From Rickettsiales bacterium (GTDB lineage: Bacteria; Pseudomonadota; Alphaproteobacteria; Rickettsiales; UBA1997): a DNA stretch of 7,543 nt. The position numbers and the translations under genes were made by a program. The notes under the pieces were generated by a model that saw only the letters and a list, made by a program, of their open reading frames with translations, made no database searches and was not told the origin of the DNA. Shown here one piece after another: positions 6,930 to 7,543 of the stretch (position 1 is its first letter; each line of letters begins with the position of its first letter). The stretch spans positions 1 to 7,543 of the forward strand of contig CANGQE010000057.1 of NCBI GenBank assembly GCA_947455845.1, given 5' to 3'.

Positions 6930-7012
6930 CACAGTTAGCAATTAACAATTAACAGTTGGTCCTCGGGTTAACACCTCCCCCCAACTGTTAATTGTTAATT
7001 GCTAATTGTTAA
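6926..7012. repeat. AT-rich hairpin element, copy 2
   Basis: Arms at 6935-6959 and 6981-7005 are perfectly complementary over 25 bases. Six more outer pairs (TTAACA at 6926-6931 with 7007-7012) follow across a small bulge. The 21-base loop contains CCTCGGGTTAACACCT at 6961-6976, the reverse complement of the loop of copy 1 with one difference. Heptamers AAYTGYT run in register from 6983 to 7017, slightly past the pairing. The left edge overlaps the rsh stop codon (TAA at 6927-6929), and the right edge lies about 25 bases before the next start codon. It fills most of the 108-base gap. No transposase gene is present, so if mobile it is a non-autonomous element. Confidence 0.87.
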
Positions 7013-7037
7013 CTGCTAACTAAACGAATTTTTAACA

Positions 7038-7313
7038 ATGAAAAAAACCAGCTTCCTCAACAGTCACTTAACCGAAACCGGTGAGAATTATTTTGAACAT
7101 TTTTTATTCGCTTTCACCACAGCTTTGTGGTTGGCAGCGGTTAGTTTGATTTTGTGTTGTCACTCAATTTTCCCTTTTATTTTTACTACTACAACCAGCA
7201 GACATGTGAGAAAAATTAATGAAGTGATGCAGAAGAGGGCGGGGATGTTAATGGAGCGTCGGGAGAAAAAAGCGGCGGAAGCAGCAGCGGAAAAAGTAAG
7301 ATTAATTAGCTAA
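7038..7313 (+). CDS. Small membrane protein, DUF6356-like
   Basis: The product has 91 residues and unknown function. A charged N-terminus containing HLTETGENYFEHF (10-22) leads into one long hydrophobic stretch (about 22-50), long enough for one membrane span or a tight pair. It ends in HSIFPFIFTTTTSR (42-55), followed by a basic, then alanine/glutamate-rich helical tail (about 56-90). The pattern GE-YFEH, hydrophobic segment, H-x-x-x-PF-x-FTTT-SR matches my recollection of the DUF6356 family of small alphaproteobacterial proteins; this was not checked by a search. ATG 7038 is the start, without an obvious Shine-Dalgarno sequence. The TAA stop shares its last A with the next gene's ATG, suggesting translational coupling and a shared operon. 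Whether it belongs to the rsh transcript is unclear because a hairpin element separates them. Confidence 0.75.
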   Translation: MKKTSFLNSHLTETGENYFEHFLFAFTTALWLAAVSLILCCHSIFPFIFTTTTSRHVRKINEVMQKRAGMLMERREKKAAEAAAEKVRLIS

Positions 7314-7543
7314 TGAAAATAATCGCAATTGTCGGATTTGGTTTTTGTGGGCGTTTAGCTTTGGCGCATTTAGTAAAAAAATCCGAGCAAAATACCAAGA
7401 TTTTAATTTTTGACAAAAACGGCAAAAATGCTTTGGGACCTGCATTTTCAGGATTTTCACCGCATTACATTTTAAATGTTACCGCAGTAAGAATGAGCGC
7501 ATTTTCGGAAGCGCCGAAAAGTTTTTGTGAATTTTTGCAGGAA
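7313..7543 (+). CDS. FAD/NAD(P)-binding protein, YdhS-like (N-terminal part, cut by window end)
   Basis: Only the first 77 residues are in view; the frame is open to the last base. The start MKIIAIVGFGFCGR has a Rossmann dinucleotide-binding GxGxxG at residues 8-13, and D34 in LIFDK sits where the acidic residue that binds the ribose usually lies. The segment LGPAFS (41-46), then HYILNVTAVRMSAF (51-64) and later FCEFLQE, matches the pattern of uncharacterised FAD/NAD(P)-binding proteins of the YdhS type (G-x-A-Y/F-S, H-LNV-A-RMSAF), recalled from memory. The substrate is unknown, although an oxidoreductase role is likely. The ATG overlaps the upstream stop by one base (TAATG), the usual sign of translational coupling to the small membrane protein. 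Confidence 0.75.
   Translation, partial: MKIIAIVGFGFCGRLALAHLVKKSEQNTKILIFDKNGKNALGPAFSGFSPHYILNVTAVRMSAFSEAPKSFCEFLQE

Noticed and set aside
6961..6980. CCTCC in the loop as an anti-Shine-Dalgarno or antisense site pairing with the GAGGGG leader at 63-80
   Set aside because: The complementarity is only a few bases, and the C-run following the conserved loop is not shared with the other copy.
6935..7005. Hairpin as the intrinsic terminator of rsh
   Set aside because: The stem is AT-rich with no U-run after it, and a copy in opposite orientation lies upstream of map and rpoZ, so a dispersed element explains it better. Some effect on transcription is not excluded.

Overview
The window looks like chromosomal DNA from an alphaproteobacterium, moderately AT-rich. 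Three observations support this, all from family knowledge recalled from memory and not from a search: the synthetase region of the Rsh protein reads like alphaproteobacterial Rsh enzymes; the omega subunit carries a long acidic tail, as is common there; and the small membrane protein near the right end resembles DUF6356, which I associate with alphaproteobacteria. I cannot name the genus.

Layout, left to right. A G-rich leader (about 60-95) precedes a large secreted-type RTX/cadherin-like protein gene (90-3173, +). A convergent gap (3174-3312) holds a REPIN-like inverted repeat. Next is map, a class I methionine aminopeptidase (3313-4152, -). The divergent gap (4153-4338) contains a long AT-rich hairpin element. 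After it come rpoZ (4339-4680, +) and a bifunctional rsh (4779-6929, +), separated by a second kind of AT-rich hairpin. A further copy of the first hairpin element, in opposite orientation, lies between rsh and a small DUF6356-like membrane protein gene (7038-7313, +). That gene overlaps by one base the start of an FAD/NAD(P)-binding protein (7313 onward, +) that runs off the window.

Functionally, map, rpoZ and rsh are housekeeping genes. They act in N-terminal methionine removal, RNA polymerase assembly and (p)ppGpp turnover, and the rpoZ-rsh neighbourhood is a classic one. The RTX gene is the accessory part: a probable calcium-binding, type I-secreted surface or extracellular protein with no transporter genes in view.

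The most unusual signal is outside the genes. All four intergenic gaps longer than 90 bases contain a long inverted repeat. Two of these are copies of one element in opposite orientation, with a conserved central loop. Three of them have arms built from in-register heptamers (AAYTGYT or AATTCTT) and sit just upstream of start codons that lack a recognisable Shine-Dalgarno sequence. No stretch over 300 bases lacks a gene. I saw no tRNA, rRNA, CRISPR array or transposase gene.
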